Shown here piece by piece: positions 21,691 through 33,393 of a stretch of 64,000 nt of DNA. The notes below the pieces were generated by a model. It was not told the origin of the DNA. It did not search any database and saw only the letters and a list, made by a program, of their open reading frames with translations. Every line of letters begins with the position of its first letter. Positions within the stretch are counted from its first letter, which is position 1. The position numbers and the translations under genes are program-made. This stretch comes from Cephalotus follicularis. Lineage: Eukaryota > Streptophyta > Magnoliopsida > Oxalidales > Cephalotaceae. Location of the stretch: NCBI GenBank assembly GCA_001972305.1, contig BDDD01005069.1, forward strand, positions 108,159 through 172,158, written 5' to 3'.

Positions 21691-24320
21691 CAAAAGCCAT
21701 GAAGACCTATACTTCAGTCCCATCGCACTCCGGTGACGATCTAGAACAGTGCTCACTAGGGCCTTGGTTAGTGGGTCTGCTGTGTTTGCCTCTGAGGCAA
21801 CCCTCTCTAATACAATGTCTCCTCTATCCAAGATCTCTTGGATCAGATGATAGCTTCGCTCAATGTGCTTGGATTTCTTGTGAGACCTGGGTTCCTTGGC
21901 TTGTGCAATAGCCCCATTATTGTCACATTACACCACAACTGGACGACTAATGATTGTAACTACATTTAGTTCAACTATGAACTTTCTCATACAAACAGCT
22001 TCCTTTGCGGCATCCGAGGCTGCAATATATTCTGCCTCAATGATGGAGTCTGCTACTTCCCACTCCTCCAGCTCACAGCACCTCCATTTAGGATAAACAC
22101 ATATCCCGAAATGGACTTGTGATCATCCGGATCACTGTAGAAACTGGAATCAGAATAGCCCTCCATTTTCAACTCACTATCTCCTCCATAGATCAAGAAA
22201 GTATCCTAAGTCTGTCTAAGGTACTTTAGGATTCCCTTGACTATTTCTCAGTGCTTTTCACCGGGATCGGATTGAAAACGGCTTGCCAATCCTAGGGCAT
22301 GTGCCACATCAGGCCAAGTACATAGCATGGCATACATGATCGACCCCAAAGCCGAAGCATAAGGTAGTTGACTCATGCGTGTCCTCTCCTTTGGAGTTTG
22401 CGGTGCCATCCTTTTGGAGAGTTGAATTCCTTTCCCAATGGGCAATAGGCCACGTTTGGAATTTGCCATAGTAAACCGCTTCAGCACTTTGTTGATGTAC
22501 TGGCTTTGGGAGAGTCTAAGCAACCTATTAGATCTTTCCTTGAAGATCTTTATACCCACTATATAGGACACCTCTCCCAAATCATTCATAGAGAAGTTCT
22601 TGGCTAACCATAATTTTACGGACTGCAACATCCCTACGTCTTTCCCAATGAGTAGGATGTCATCCACATAAAGTACCAAGAAAGTGATACAGGAGTTTTC
22701 GTATTTCTGGTAGACACATGGCTCATCTACGTTCTTGATGAAGCCGAAAAACTTCACGGCCTCGTGAAAATGGATATTCCAGCTACGAGATGTTTGCTTA
22801 AGGCCATAGATCGACCTTTGAAGTTTGCACACCATGTGCAGAGACTCCTTGGATGTGAACCCCTCAGGTTGGGACATATAAATGTCCTCTTCAAGACGCC
22901 CATTCAAAAAGGCAGTCTTGACATCCATTTTCCATATCTCATAACCATAATGAGCGGCAATAGCAAGCAAAATCTGAATGGATTTGAGCATCGCGACTGG
23001 TGAGAAAGTCTCAGTATAGTCGACACCATGTCTTTGCCTATACCCTTTCGAAACCAATCACGTTTTGTATGTCTCAATATGTCCATCAAAGCCAATCTTC
23101 TTATTGAAGATCCATTTGCAACCAATAAGCACTATGCCTTCGGGTGCAGAGACCAAGTTCCATACTTGGTTGGTGTACATGGAATCCATTTTGGATTGCA
23201 TGGCTTCCTGCCATGCCTCTGAGTTAGTGCCTTACACTACCTCTTGATAGCTGATAGGCTCATCATCCATGATGACGTTGGGTTCCTCAGCTCCTTCCAC
23301 GAGAAAACCATATCTCTTGGGTGCAGTGGCAACCCTACCTGATCTCCTCACCATAGAAGTGCCTAACTGAGATCTAATCTTAGGTTGAGGTCTAACCTAA
23401 ACAGTGTCTCTAGAGGTACCAACCTATGATTCCTCAACCGCCCGCGGTTCTTCTCCGGGTGGTAACTCCTGGAGTCCCACCCCGCTCCCACTACTCTCTT
23501 GGAGCAGGAATTCCTTCTCAAGGAATTTAGCATTGCACGAAACAATAACCTTTTATTCGGTGGGAAGGTAGAAGTAGTATCCCCGAGTCTCTTTGGGATA
23601 CCTTACAAAACTGCAACGGTCCGACCGTGCCTCAGACTTGGAAGGATCTAACCTTCTCACATGTGTTGGACAACCCCATACCTTCAAATGGCCAAGGGTT
23701 GGTTTCCTCCCTTTCCATACCTCATATGGAGTGGAGGGGACGGATTTTGAAGGAATCCGGTTCAGGATATGCACTGCTGCCTCCAGCGCATACCCCAAAA
23801 GGAGATAGGAAAATCAGCATAAGACATCATGGACCGGACCATGTCCATGAAGGTCCGATTCCTCCTTTCAGACAAACCATTATGCTGTGGTATTCCAGGA
23901 GGTGTCCATTGAGAGAGAATTCCATTATCTCTAAGATAATGTTTGAATTCCGCATACAGGTATTCGCCACCTCGGTCCTACCGAAGTGATTTAATGGGAT
24001 TACCTATTTGCTTCTCTACTTCATGTCTATGTTCCTTGAACCTTTCAAAAGAATCAGACTATGTTTCATTAGAAACACATACCCAAACCGTGACAAGTCA
24101 CCGATAAAGGTGATGAAGTAGGGAAATCCTCCACGTGCACTGACTGACATGGGCCCACACACGTCAGTGTGAACAAGACCTCGTATGTCCACTGCACTCT
24201 CTCCTTGATCAGAGAAGGGAGATTTGGTCATCTTACCTAGTAAGCAAGATTCACAAGTTGGAAAAGACTCTAAGTCCTTCCTGTCTAACAATCCATTTTT
24301 AATCAACTGTGAAAGCCTAG
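21691..24320 (-). pseudogene. pol: COP-A pol: integrase, reverse transcriptase, RNase H
   Basis: On the minus strand from 24320: a GAG-pre-integrase tail (SCLLGKMTKSPF near 24240), the start of the integrase core (HTDVCGPMS near 24160), integrase C-terminal text (23798-23553, with YEVWKGRKP and LKVWGC), reverse transcriptase (23057-22248, with KMDVKTAFLNG and the catalytic YVDD near 22660), and RNase H (about 22245-21700, with YSDSSF and the tail HKKSKHIE). Copia order, integrase before reverse transcriptase, is clear. Many frameshifts outside 23057-22248. GYP-B cuts the upstream end at 24320. Confidence 0.85.
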
Positions 24321-24480
24321 TGTAACGCCCAGAATTTCTATTCGATATTTTATTGTAATCGTCAATGTAATTTATCAGGAATTAATGAGAAATGATGGAT
24401 TTTACAAATTATAATGTTGAATTTTGAGTAAAGAAATCTAAAGAGTGTTGTATTGACTTGAAATGTTAAAAATTGGCCTT

Positions 24481-24640
24481 AAGCGTCGACGCCCAAGAAT
24501 AAAGCGTCGACGCCGAGAGAACAAAAGGCACGTGTAAGTTTTATGCCAGCAAAGCATCAACGCCAAGTGATAGCATCAACACCAATGAGAAAACAGAGTA
24601 AAGTGTCGACGCTAAGAAGAAAGCATCGTCGCTTAGAGAC
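24481..24640 (+). repeat. GCGTCGACGC-type palindrome array, first block of GYP-B
   Basis: Six degenerate cores at 24486, 24507, 24557, 24576, 24606 and 24627; intervals 21, 50, 19, 30 and 21. Confidence 0.8.
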
Positions 24641-25429
24641 GAACAACAGACAGATTTAAACACTGTCAGAAAAACGTGTGAGGGGTAGGTGTAGGTCACT
24701 GTTGGACGCCTTATCACGACAGAGATAGCGTATCACGACAGAGATAGCGTGTCCAACATGCCTCCATGTTCCGTGGACTACAATGACATGTGTGTGTCAT
24801 TCGGTAGGTGAGAATGAGAGAGAGGGAGCAACTGGCGCCATGCATGCGCAAGATAAAGAGAGAGAGAGAGTGAGACCTAGCGCATGCATGTGTGGGGGAA
24901 GGAAAAAGAGAGAAAAATTCGCAATTACAACACACCTCTCTCGTCTTCTTCAACCAACCCTGGAGAGAAAGAAAAGAAAAGGAAAGAGAGAAAGAAAGAT
25001 AAAGAGGAAACAGAAAAGGAATGGGAAAGAAAAGGGAGAGAAGAGAGAGACTTTATTCTCCATTGTTGGACTGAACACAAAAGCTTGGAAAGCTTGGAAA
25101 CCAAATCTTGGAGCCACTATGCCAGACCTGGGAAGCTCAAATGCTGCTGATCAGTGGACTTGAAGAGGTGGACTACGATTCCTAACTTGGAATCTGAGGT
25201 AGGGATCGTATACATGCAATTTTGAGTTCAAAAATAGTGGATGATCATTGATGATTTGCATGGCTATTGCAGATTGTTGACTAAATGATTGATGATATGG
25301 TTGCTATAATTAGTTAACCTGCCATGCATGCTATCTTGGAATGATATTGGGTTGAACTGCACGTATGATTTGGTTTAATTTCCACTAGTTTTGAGACATG
25401 TTGATGAAGATGATGTTCTGGTCTTCTTT

Positions 25430-25808
25430 AACTGTCGACGCATAAAGGAAAAGCGTCGATGCTATGCACTATTATGTAGAGAATGAACACTGTTTTCACG
25501 ATAAACGTCGATGCTTAGAGGAAAGCGCCGATACCCTGGTTCGTTGTGCCTGAAAATGGATGCGTGAAGCATTGACACCTGAGGATCCTACCTCAGATCG
25601 TCGACGCCAAGGAAATAAGCGCCGACCATGCCTTGAGCGTCGATGCAAAGAGACATGGCAATGACGCGTAGAGCTTCTATACTAAAGCAGTGACGCTAAG
25701 TGTTAAAGCGCCGACGCTTAGAGGACATAAGTGTCGACGCCTAGAGATAAATGGCGACGCTTAAGTGATTGGATTGAACGTTGATGCCTATATGGTACAC
25801 GTTGACGC
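25430..25808 (+). repeat. GCGTCGACGC-type palindrome array, second block of GYP-B
   Basis: Fifteen degenerate cores between 25435 and 25802; nine of 14 intervals are 18-23 bp and the rest 27-29 or 44-52. Same layout as 55118-55480 in GYP-E. Confidence 0.85.
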
Positions 25809-26441
25809 GAATTAAGCCTGTTTTGTATTTGAGCATATGTTTGCATTGCATATTGCTATGGATTGATTGTTGATTGAATTGTTAATTGTTTGTAAAATGT
25901 TTTATCATTTTGGAAAGGTGCATACATGATTTTACTAGAAATCATTATTGACATGAAATATTATATTTAAAAAGGGTTGAGATGCGGTTTCAAAGATGGT
26001 TACATATTTTAAATAAATATGTTTTGACAAGTATTTTATAACATATAAATTACTTGATGACGAATTTGGAAAGGGATTTATTATATATATATATATATAT
26101 ATCCAAATGAATATATGATTCCAAGCGTTTATGAACATATAAATTACTTGGGACATATTTGACTGAATTGATTGATTGAGCTTTCCCAGCCTACGTGCCG
26201 GTTAGCCTATGCACTTTCCTAGCCTTGGAAGGTTAACATCATTTGTTGGTTGAGCTTTCCCAGCCTATGTGCCCGTTAGCCTATGCGCTTTCCTAGCCTT
26301 GGACGGTAACATGTAGTATGAGATGTATGTTACATATTTTGAATTCAGCTTATGTTTTATGCTTCCGCAATAATTATATGTGAATTGGAAAGTTTTAAAT
26401 TTTACATATTTTCTTATAAGCTGAATATATGTTGATTGCCA

Positions 26442-27414
26442 TGTCACACCCCGTTATTCCATTACATAGACAACATATGTGGTGATATCAGGAATAAGTA
26501 AATTAATCCAGCATTCCAAATAGCAGTGCAAATACATAAGCGGAAGCATTCGTATCTGGATTATAAAATAAAGTCATCCGCACGCAGCCCATACTACGTG
26601 CTCGTAAAATCCAACAAAATTATCCTTATACATAAGGAAAGGTAAAACAACAACGGAGTGCGAACCGTTCATTACAAATACAAATCATAAAGGTAACAAC
26701 CTTAAGCAGAAAAAAAGCTCTCCAAAAACTTCAGCAACACTTCCCGTAAGTCTTCGCTTAATCTGAAATTATAGGGGTTAGCCGTTGTCCTAACTTGGAT
26801 AAGTAGGAAATAATGCATGTTATAGAATATATAAATGCAACATGTAAGACATTTTATATTGAAAAATAACATAATTAAGTATTCCAATATATAAGCAATC
26901 ATGCCAAGTGGCCATAGACAGTACAATGCAAGAATACCGCACAAGGGTACAATCAATCAGTACAGTGGTTGGGTGTCACATGTCGCTAACTCCTAGCACC
27001 AACTATGCACCACCTATCTATCACCCTTCACTCCGAAGATGATAGATCAACTCAGTTACTACCGGCGTTAGCGGGTAGTTTAACAATCAAGATCTACATT
27101 GCAGACAGTTTGGGTGGATACTCTAACCAACTCCTGGCACATAGGACCACCTCCATAGCCAATGATGTCTCCTATCACTCGACTAACGGCAATAGCATAG
27201 ACAACTCAATCAATTCAGTAATATTACATAAATTGTTAAAATGTAATATAGGGTTGTTTTCTTTAGAAACATATAACAATTCATTAATCGTACATCTCCT
27301 AGGAGGAAAACGATATTCAATACAGTAACAATACCTCTCATTGGAGGGAAAACAGTAATCATTTGACAATATACATTTTCATTTTGAAAACCGTAAGGAA
27401 CTCATATTTGTGCT
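26442..27414 (-). repeat. GYP-C 3' LTR, outer part
   Basis: TGTCACACCCCGTTATTCC start on the plus strand matches 38086 onward base for base with few changes. It breaks at 27414, equal to 39064 of the other LTR, where ATH-1 begins. Confidence 0.9.
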
Positions 27415-28434
27415 TGTTTAGCATAAAAATTTGTGGTTTTTTATGATCTATTTGTTATATTTTTATTCTTGGATCAGATTACTCGGGTATGTTTTGCTGT
27501 ATTTTCAGGTTTTTGGTTTAATTCTGTGAAAGAGAAATAAATTGAGCTAAGAAGTTAATTTTGGAGTTAAAATAATAGATAATGGCATAATGGTAATGAT
27601 GAAACCTTTGGAAGTTACCGGAATATATCAAATATTGGACTCATTGCGTTCATAAAATTATTTGGTGCACTTTTGATTCTTGGGTCAACCTGTTCCGAGG
27701 TACAAGTAAAGAGATACAGTTAAAAGAAACATTTGGATTACATTACATATTACCATTATGCCATTACTATTGATCAATGCAAATTGAATGCATTCTTCAC
27801 CAATCAGCAATTCATGCAATCAGCAACATGCAACGCCCAGAGAATGCATACGCCACGAGACCATGCGCATCAAGTCTTCAGTCCATTTCAACATCAGCCT
27901 CCATGATGTCGCATGCATGCATTCTATGCATTCCTCAAAGAACAGTGCACTTCATGCCACATGCGCCACGAGTCCATGCATAAATCAACACATAAGTCAG
28001 CAGAACAATGCAGCAACCCATGTTTTCAAGCCGCAATTCACCAATCTTCAACGCCAACAACCCACAATTCACCAACCTCAGCATTAATACAAGTCCTTAT
28101 ATCAGCACATGCGCCAAACAAAAAAAAAGAAAAAAATAATAATAAATTGTTGGTCAGTTACATATGTATATATATATGGCATAGAGCAGCACACAAACCA
28201 GAGGGGAAGAGACAGCAGCCCCGAATTTCCTTCTCTTTTCTTTGTCCAAATTTTAAGTTTAGTTTTCTTAATGTTTTGTAGCTAGTTTCTTAAGGTTTTT
28301 GGGTTAGAACAAAGCCTAGATTGTTATTGTTTCAATTCTATCAATAAAAATCCTTGAATATTTTCAAATCAATGTGTCCCAATAGGTTCACCTAGTACAC
28401 GGATGAAAACGAGGCATGAAATTTTCTTTTAGAT
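27415..28434 (+). repeat. ATH-1 5' LTR/leader fragment
   Basis: It begins TGTTTAGCATAAAAATTTG at 27415, where homology to the GYP-C LTR stops. It has no coding frame I trust. CAATTCTATCAATAAAA near 28332 looks like the end of an Athila LTR. The N-terminal half of gag is absent, so sequence is lost before 28435. Confidence 0.55.
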
Positions 28435-30469
28435 TTGGGTGAGCGAACTAGAGAGTGGGAGTCAACCCAAGTTTCCGAGAGAGAGTTGCCAAGTAAAGGG
28501 TATGTTATAGAAGGAGCAGTTGCTAAGGACGCACAGCTAGAAAGTCGCGTAACTAGATTAGAGTCGTTGCTTAGGGGTTCCACACAAATCAACCAAATCG
28601 ATCACAGCACCCCTATGTGTTCTTGGTGTCAGTCCCCAAATCATGTTTTGGAAGAATGCCAAATGTATATTGACAATCAATATGCTTCTCAGAATGTGTC
28701 TGCTATGAATCAATACAACCCGTATAGTAACACTTACAATCCGGGTTGGCGAAATCATCCAAACTTCTCATGGAGTCAAAGGCAAAACATGCGAGGACAA
28801 TCAAGCTTTTCGGGGCAGCCTTCTAGCGTTGGTGCCCCACCTTCACATTTTTTGGGACAACCTTCGAGCTTCCCTAGCCAGTCTACACCACAGCAGACAT
28901 TTCCAAGGTTCTCCCAAAATTCGAATACTATTCGACCATCCTTTCCACCACAAAATTAATTCTTAAATCAACAAGCATCTGGATTGTCAAACCAAAGGGA
29001 GGATCCATCTAGGATTTCGGCGCTAGAAAAGAGCATGGAACTTCTTATGAGCACTGTGATGACTAGTCAGCATAACATGGAAAAACAAATTTCACAACTA
29101 GCATCCGCTCTACACGAAAGAGAAAAAGGAAAAATGCCCTCCCAACCTGACCCGAATCCTAGGACTGCCTTCAACCATTCCGTTCAAACCCAACAACCAT
29201 TAAATCATCAAAATTCAACTTCCTCCTCTGGTCCATCAAAACAAGTTTTTGCCTTAAGAAGTGGAAATAAATACCATCCAGCGGATCAAACGGAGAACGT
29301 GAGTGAGCAAATGGAGGAATCCTTGGCGCAAGAAAAACCACAAGGTTTATTCATTGACCCATCAGAGCAATCAATACAATTAAATGCGCACGATGAATTG
29401 AGGAAGGAGAAAGAGGACGAGAAGAAGAAACAACTGGTCGAGGCACCAAGGCGTTCATTTGACCCACCAGCCCCCTTTCCAAAAAGATTGCAAAGCAAGA
29501 AAGCCCCAGCAATGCAGAAGATCATCGAAACATTAAAGCAAGTCCAAATCAATATTCCATTGCTTGAAGCCATTGAATAGGTGCCCTCTTACGCAAAAGT
29601 CCTTAAATACTTATGCACTAAAAAGAGGATCCTTTAGACTCTGAAAAAGGCTTTCTTGGCAGCCAACATTAGTGCACTATTTTCACAACCCACGATGCAA
29701 AAGTATAAAGATCCTGGCTGCCCGACAATCTCTTGTGTTATTGAAAACACAAAAATTGAGCATGCCTTGCTCGATTTAGGAGTAAGTGTGAACTTGTTGC
29801 CATTATCGGTTTATGAGAAGCTCGGACTAGGAGAGTTAAGACCAACCACGATGACATTGCAATTAGCAGATAGGTCTGTGAAGGTGCCACGAGGGAAAAT
29901 CGAGGATGTGTTGATAAAGGTTGGAGAGTTTTTCTTTCCTGTCGACTTCGTTGTCTTAGACACCCAGCCTGTTGCAAACTTAAATGATCAAATTCCAGTT
30001 ATCCTTGGTAGACCTTTCCTGGCAACAAGTAATGCGTTAATCAATTGTCAAAATGGTCTGATGAAATTAAGCTTCGGAAATACATCCGTAGATTTTAATG
30101 TTTTCCGATTGGGTAAGCATTCCGTCCATTTTGATGAATTGAATGCAATCCATGCATTTCCCGATTATATTGATACACAATTCGATATTGATTTTGATGA
30201 AAATTTTAATGATTGCATGCGAGATTTAGAGGATGTCAATGGAGGTGATTTCGTTGATGCGTTTAGTATGCAGCCATTAGAGCCAGTGGGCCCCTTGTCC
30301 ACATCCGTACCTAAACCATCAATTGAGGAGCCTCTGAAACTTGAACTCAAAGAATTGCCCTCTACATTGAAATACTCGTTTCTCGGTGAAAACCAAACTC
30401 TTCCTGTTATTATTTCATCTGATCTTACTCCAAGTCAGGAAGAGGAGGTTATTGACCTACTCAAAGAAA
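28435..30469 (+). pseudogene. ATH-1 gag (C-terminal half) and protease
   Basis: Frame 1 runs 28435 to 30469 with stops at 28957, 29578 and 29635. Gag is identified by a CCHC-like motif (CSWCQSPNHVLEEC, about 28615) and the Athila signature NTYNPGWRNHPNFSW (about 28732). A Gln/Ser/Pro-rich linker follows. Protease lies at about 29690-30090: LLDLGVSVNLLP, the usual Athila variant in which D-[ST]-G reads D-L-G, and ILGRPFLAT at about 29999. Reading stops at the N at 30470. Confidence 0.88.
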
Positions 30470-30470
30470 N
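30470..30470. other. Single ambiguous base (N) at a deletion junction
   Basis: The only N in the window. Text before it is the linker ahead of reverse transcriptase; text after it is already the middle of the reverse transcriptase. About half of that domain is missing and the frame changes from 1 to 3. Confidence 0.95.
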
Positions 30471-32558
30471 ATCGCTCCGCAAGATCAAGAGAAAACCACG
30501 TTCACATGCCCTTTCGGAACATTTGCTTACCGATGCATGCCGTTTGGCCTTTGCAATGCTCCCGCTACCTTCCAAAGGTGCATGATGAGTATTTTCTCTG
30601 ACATGGTGGAAGACTTTCTTGAAGTATTTATGGATGACTTTTCTGTGCATGGTTCCTCATTTTCTGAATGCCTTCGTCATCTGAAATTAGTACTTGAAAG
30701 AAGTAGAGAGAAGAATTTAGTGCTTAATTGGGAGAAGTGCAATTTTATGGTGAAGAAGGGGATAGTTCTTGGGCATGTAGTGTCAAAAGAGGGAATCCAA
30801 GTCGATAAAGCAAAACTCGAAGTCATCAAACATTTGCCTCCACCTCGAAATGTGAAAGACATCCGAGCATTCCTCGGACATGCTGGTTTTTATCTTCGGT
30901 TCATCAAAGATTTTAGCAAGGTGGCTCAACCCTTGACTTCGCTCTTAGCTAAATCTGATGAGTGCCTTATAGCATTTAACCGATTAAAAAAGGATCTCAC
31001 TTCTTCTCCTATCATCCAATCACCGATTTGGACTGAGCCATTTGAGATCATGTGTGACGCGTCTGATAGTGCAATAGGAGCGGTTCTTGGTCAAAGATTA
31101 AATAAATTGCCTCACGTCATTTACTATGCAAGTAGGACCCTTTCCGATGCAGAATTGATTTATACGACCACTGAGAAAGAGTTTTTAGCGGTGGTCTTTG
31201 CACTTGAGAAATTCTGATCGTATCTTTTACGATCACATGTCATAGTTTATACAGATCATGCTGCGATTCGGTATTTGATGAGTAAAAAGGATGCAAAAGC
31301 GCATCTCATCTGATGGGTTCTGCTTCTTCAAGAATTTGACGTTGAAATTAGAGATAAGAAAGGGACTGAGAATTTGGTGACTGATCATTTATCGCGACTC
31401 TCCAATGCACCTGAAGAAAATGGTTGGATTAATGAGAATTTTCCTGATGAGCAGCTTATGCGTGTTGAGCGCGAACCATGGTATGCGGACATAGTAAATT
31501 ATCTTGTTACGGGTAGTGTACCATCCATGTGGTCTACTCAAGATAAGCGTAGGTTTCTCTCGCAAGCGAAACATTGTTTTTGGGATGATCCTTATCTTTT
31601 AAAGCATGTCCCGACCAGATTTTGCGACGATGTGTTCTTGATCATGAGCATCACTCCATTCTATCTTTTTGTCATGATCAGGCATGTGGTGGCCATTTTG
31701 GCCCAACAAAGACGGCAACCAAGGTTTTGCAATGTGGTTTTGATTGGCCCACCCTTTTCAAAGATGCATTTCAGTACTGTAGGGCTTGTGCTTCTTGCCA
31801 ATCGCTAGGCTGTGTGACTAAGAGGAATATGATGCCTTTAACTTCGATTTTGACGATTGAGATTTTTGATGTTTGGGGCATTGATTTCATGGGACCGTTT
31901 CCCAATTCGTTTGGGAATTTATTTATCCTTTTGGCTGCTGATTACGTTTCGAAGTGGATTGAGGCGATTCCTTGTCAAATAAATGACAACTCCGTGGTTG
32001 TCAAATTCCTCAAGGAACATATCTTTTCTCCCTTTGGTACCCCACGTGCCATCATTAGTGATAGGGGTACCCACTTTTACAATCATTGTTTTGAAGCACT
32101 CATGAAAAGATATAGGATTACTCACAAGCTCGCTACACCATATCATCCTCAAACAAGTGGGCAAGTTGAGGTATCTAATCGCCAAATCAATCAAATTCTC
32201 GAAAAAACAGTCAACCCCAATCGAAAGGATTGGTCCATGTGACTTGTAGATGCTTTATGGGCTTATCGAACCGCATTAAAAATGATCTTGGTCAATCTCC
32301 TTACCGACTTGTGTATGGTAAAGCATGTCATCTTCCGGTAGAATTGAAACATCGAGCCTTTTGGGCCATCAAGCAATTCAATTTCGATCGTTCCACCGCA
32401 AGTAGTCATCGTGCTCTCCAGCTATCTGAGGTAGAAGAAATTTGAAATGATGCGTATGACAATGCGAAGATTTCCAAAGAAAAGACCAAGGCCTTTCATG
32501 ATGCGCGAATTTTGCAGAAAATTTTTGAAGTAGGAGACAAGGTTCTTTTATATAATTC
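30471..32558 (+). pseudogene. pol: ATH-1 reverse transcriptase (C-terminal half), RNase H, integrase
   Basis: Reverse transcriptase begins mid-domain before FGLCNAPATFQ (about 30540) and keeps the catalytic FMDDF box at about 30627. RNase H follows (CDASDSAIGAVLG at about 31053), with stops near 31215 and 31312. Integrase spans 31640-32558, in a different frame: H-H-C-C ending CRACASC near 31790, then WGIDFMGPFP, ISDRGTHF and the glutamate in GQVEVSNRQ. A stop at 32240 and a shift near 32280 follow. The frame ends abruptly at KVLLYNS, where GYP-C LTR resumes. Confidence 0.88.
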
Positions 32559-33352
32559 TTCAACTCTTCTTTGAACCATTTACCAATTCTATTTCAATTC
32601 CACTTACTAACTCTTAATCATGTTAACAGAAGATATGGATTTCTAATCCTAATATGTTTCCTAGCTATTAACCATAACAACATTAAGGAATTTGGATTAG
32701 TGACTTACCAGGAGAATCAAAGCTTCACCCTCTTTGAACACTCTAACATTCAAGCTCCAAAAAAATATTTTCTTTCCTTCAATTCCTTCTCCTCAGTGTT
32801 TTCTATCACTCAAATAAGTTCTTCACAGCTGATATAAAGGCTTAGTGTCTTAGAATTCGTTAGGACCCCATTAACTCGACCTTCCCTCTTTCCTTCTCTC
32901 TCTCACATGCACCTCTCCTCACTCTTTCTCTTCTGTTTTTGCAGGTTGCAGGTCTGCAAATCTTGCAGAAGGAATAGAGGACATGCAAGGCCCTCCTCTT
33001 GCATGTTATGGCAGCTGGTGACATGCATCCCTCTTGCATGCCACAATTAGAACACTTGCCATCACTGTCTCTGCGCATGCCAGACGCCTATTCTGTGTCA
33101 CTCCAGTCAACTGTATTCACTTGGCAGTCGATTGTCCACTCCTAGCATCAAATAGTCGACTGTTTCCCAACGACAGTCGACTGTTCCTCCATAACTAGGC
33201 AGTCGGCTGTTTGCCTGATTTTGGTTGCTTAAGTTTATTTCCTCATTTGAATTCATAACCACAATTCATATAACAATTAGACATTAAAATTCAAGTGCAT
33301 ATTTTATTCATTAAGAGTACAATATACACGGATTGAAATTGCGGTTATGACA
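32559..33352 (-). repeat. GYP-C 3' LTR, inner part
   Basis: It matches 40005-41206 except for a 383-bp duplication present only in the other LTR. In its own direction the LTR starts TGTCATAACCGC at 33352, just after the polypurine tract. Confidence 0.9.
33105..33212 (-). repeat. CAGTCGACTG-type palindromes in GYP-C 3' LTR
   Basis: Cores at 33107, 33128, 33156, 33177 and 33203; intervals 21, 28, 21 and 26. Same spacing as 40932-41060 in the 5' LTR. Confidence 0.85.
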
Positions 33353-33366
33353 TTCCCCCCTCCTTA
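33353..33366 (-). other. GYP-C polypurine tract
   Basis: TAAGGAGGGGGGAA on the minus strand, directly before the 3' LTR start TGTCATAACC. Confidence 0.88.
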
Positions 33367-33393
33367 AAGAAAATTCATCCTCGAATTTAGCCC

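Larger units (their letters stand above)
24321..26441 (+). repeat. GYP-B 5' LTR, main part
   Basis: It starts TGTAACGCCCAGAATTT and follows the GYP-E LTR in order: palindrome array, donor-like TCTGAG/GTAGGG (intron side starts at 25199), and AT-rich blocks near 25860-26060. The segment that holds the acceptor in GYP-E is missing here (joined near 26310). GYP-C enters at 26442, duplicating tgcca (26437-26441). A (TA)n tract lies at about 26084-26102. Confidence 0.8.
27415..32558 (+). mobile_element. ATH-1, truncated Athila-type gypsy element
   Basis: A 5' LTR/leader-like stretch, Athila gag, protease, part of reverse transcriptase, RNase H and integrase run forward. The end of integrase and everything beyond, together with 940 bp of the host LTR (equivalent to 39065-40004), are missing at the right junction, so a deletion followed insertion. 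Confidence 0.85.

Noticed and set aside
24783..25163. 126-residue lysine/arginine/glutamate-rich frame
   Set aside because: Produced by purine-rich low-complexity sequence inside the GYP-B LTR.
26084..26102. (TA)n tracts here, at 39919 and at 48609 as possible origins or promoters
   Set aside because: Simple microsatellites in LTRs without supporting signals.
27777..28281. Overlapping histidine- and alanine-rich frames
   Set aside because: They come from ATGC-rich repeats such as CATGCGCCACGAG in the ATH-1 leader, in three frames at once, so not coding.
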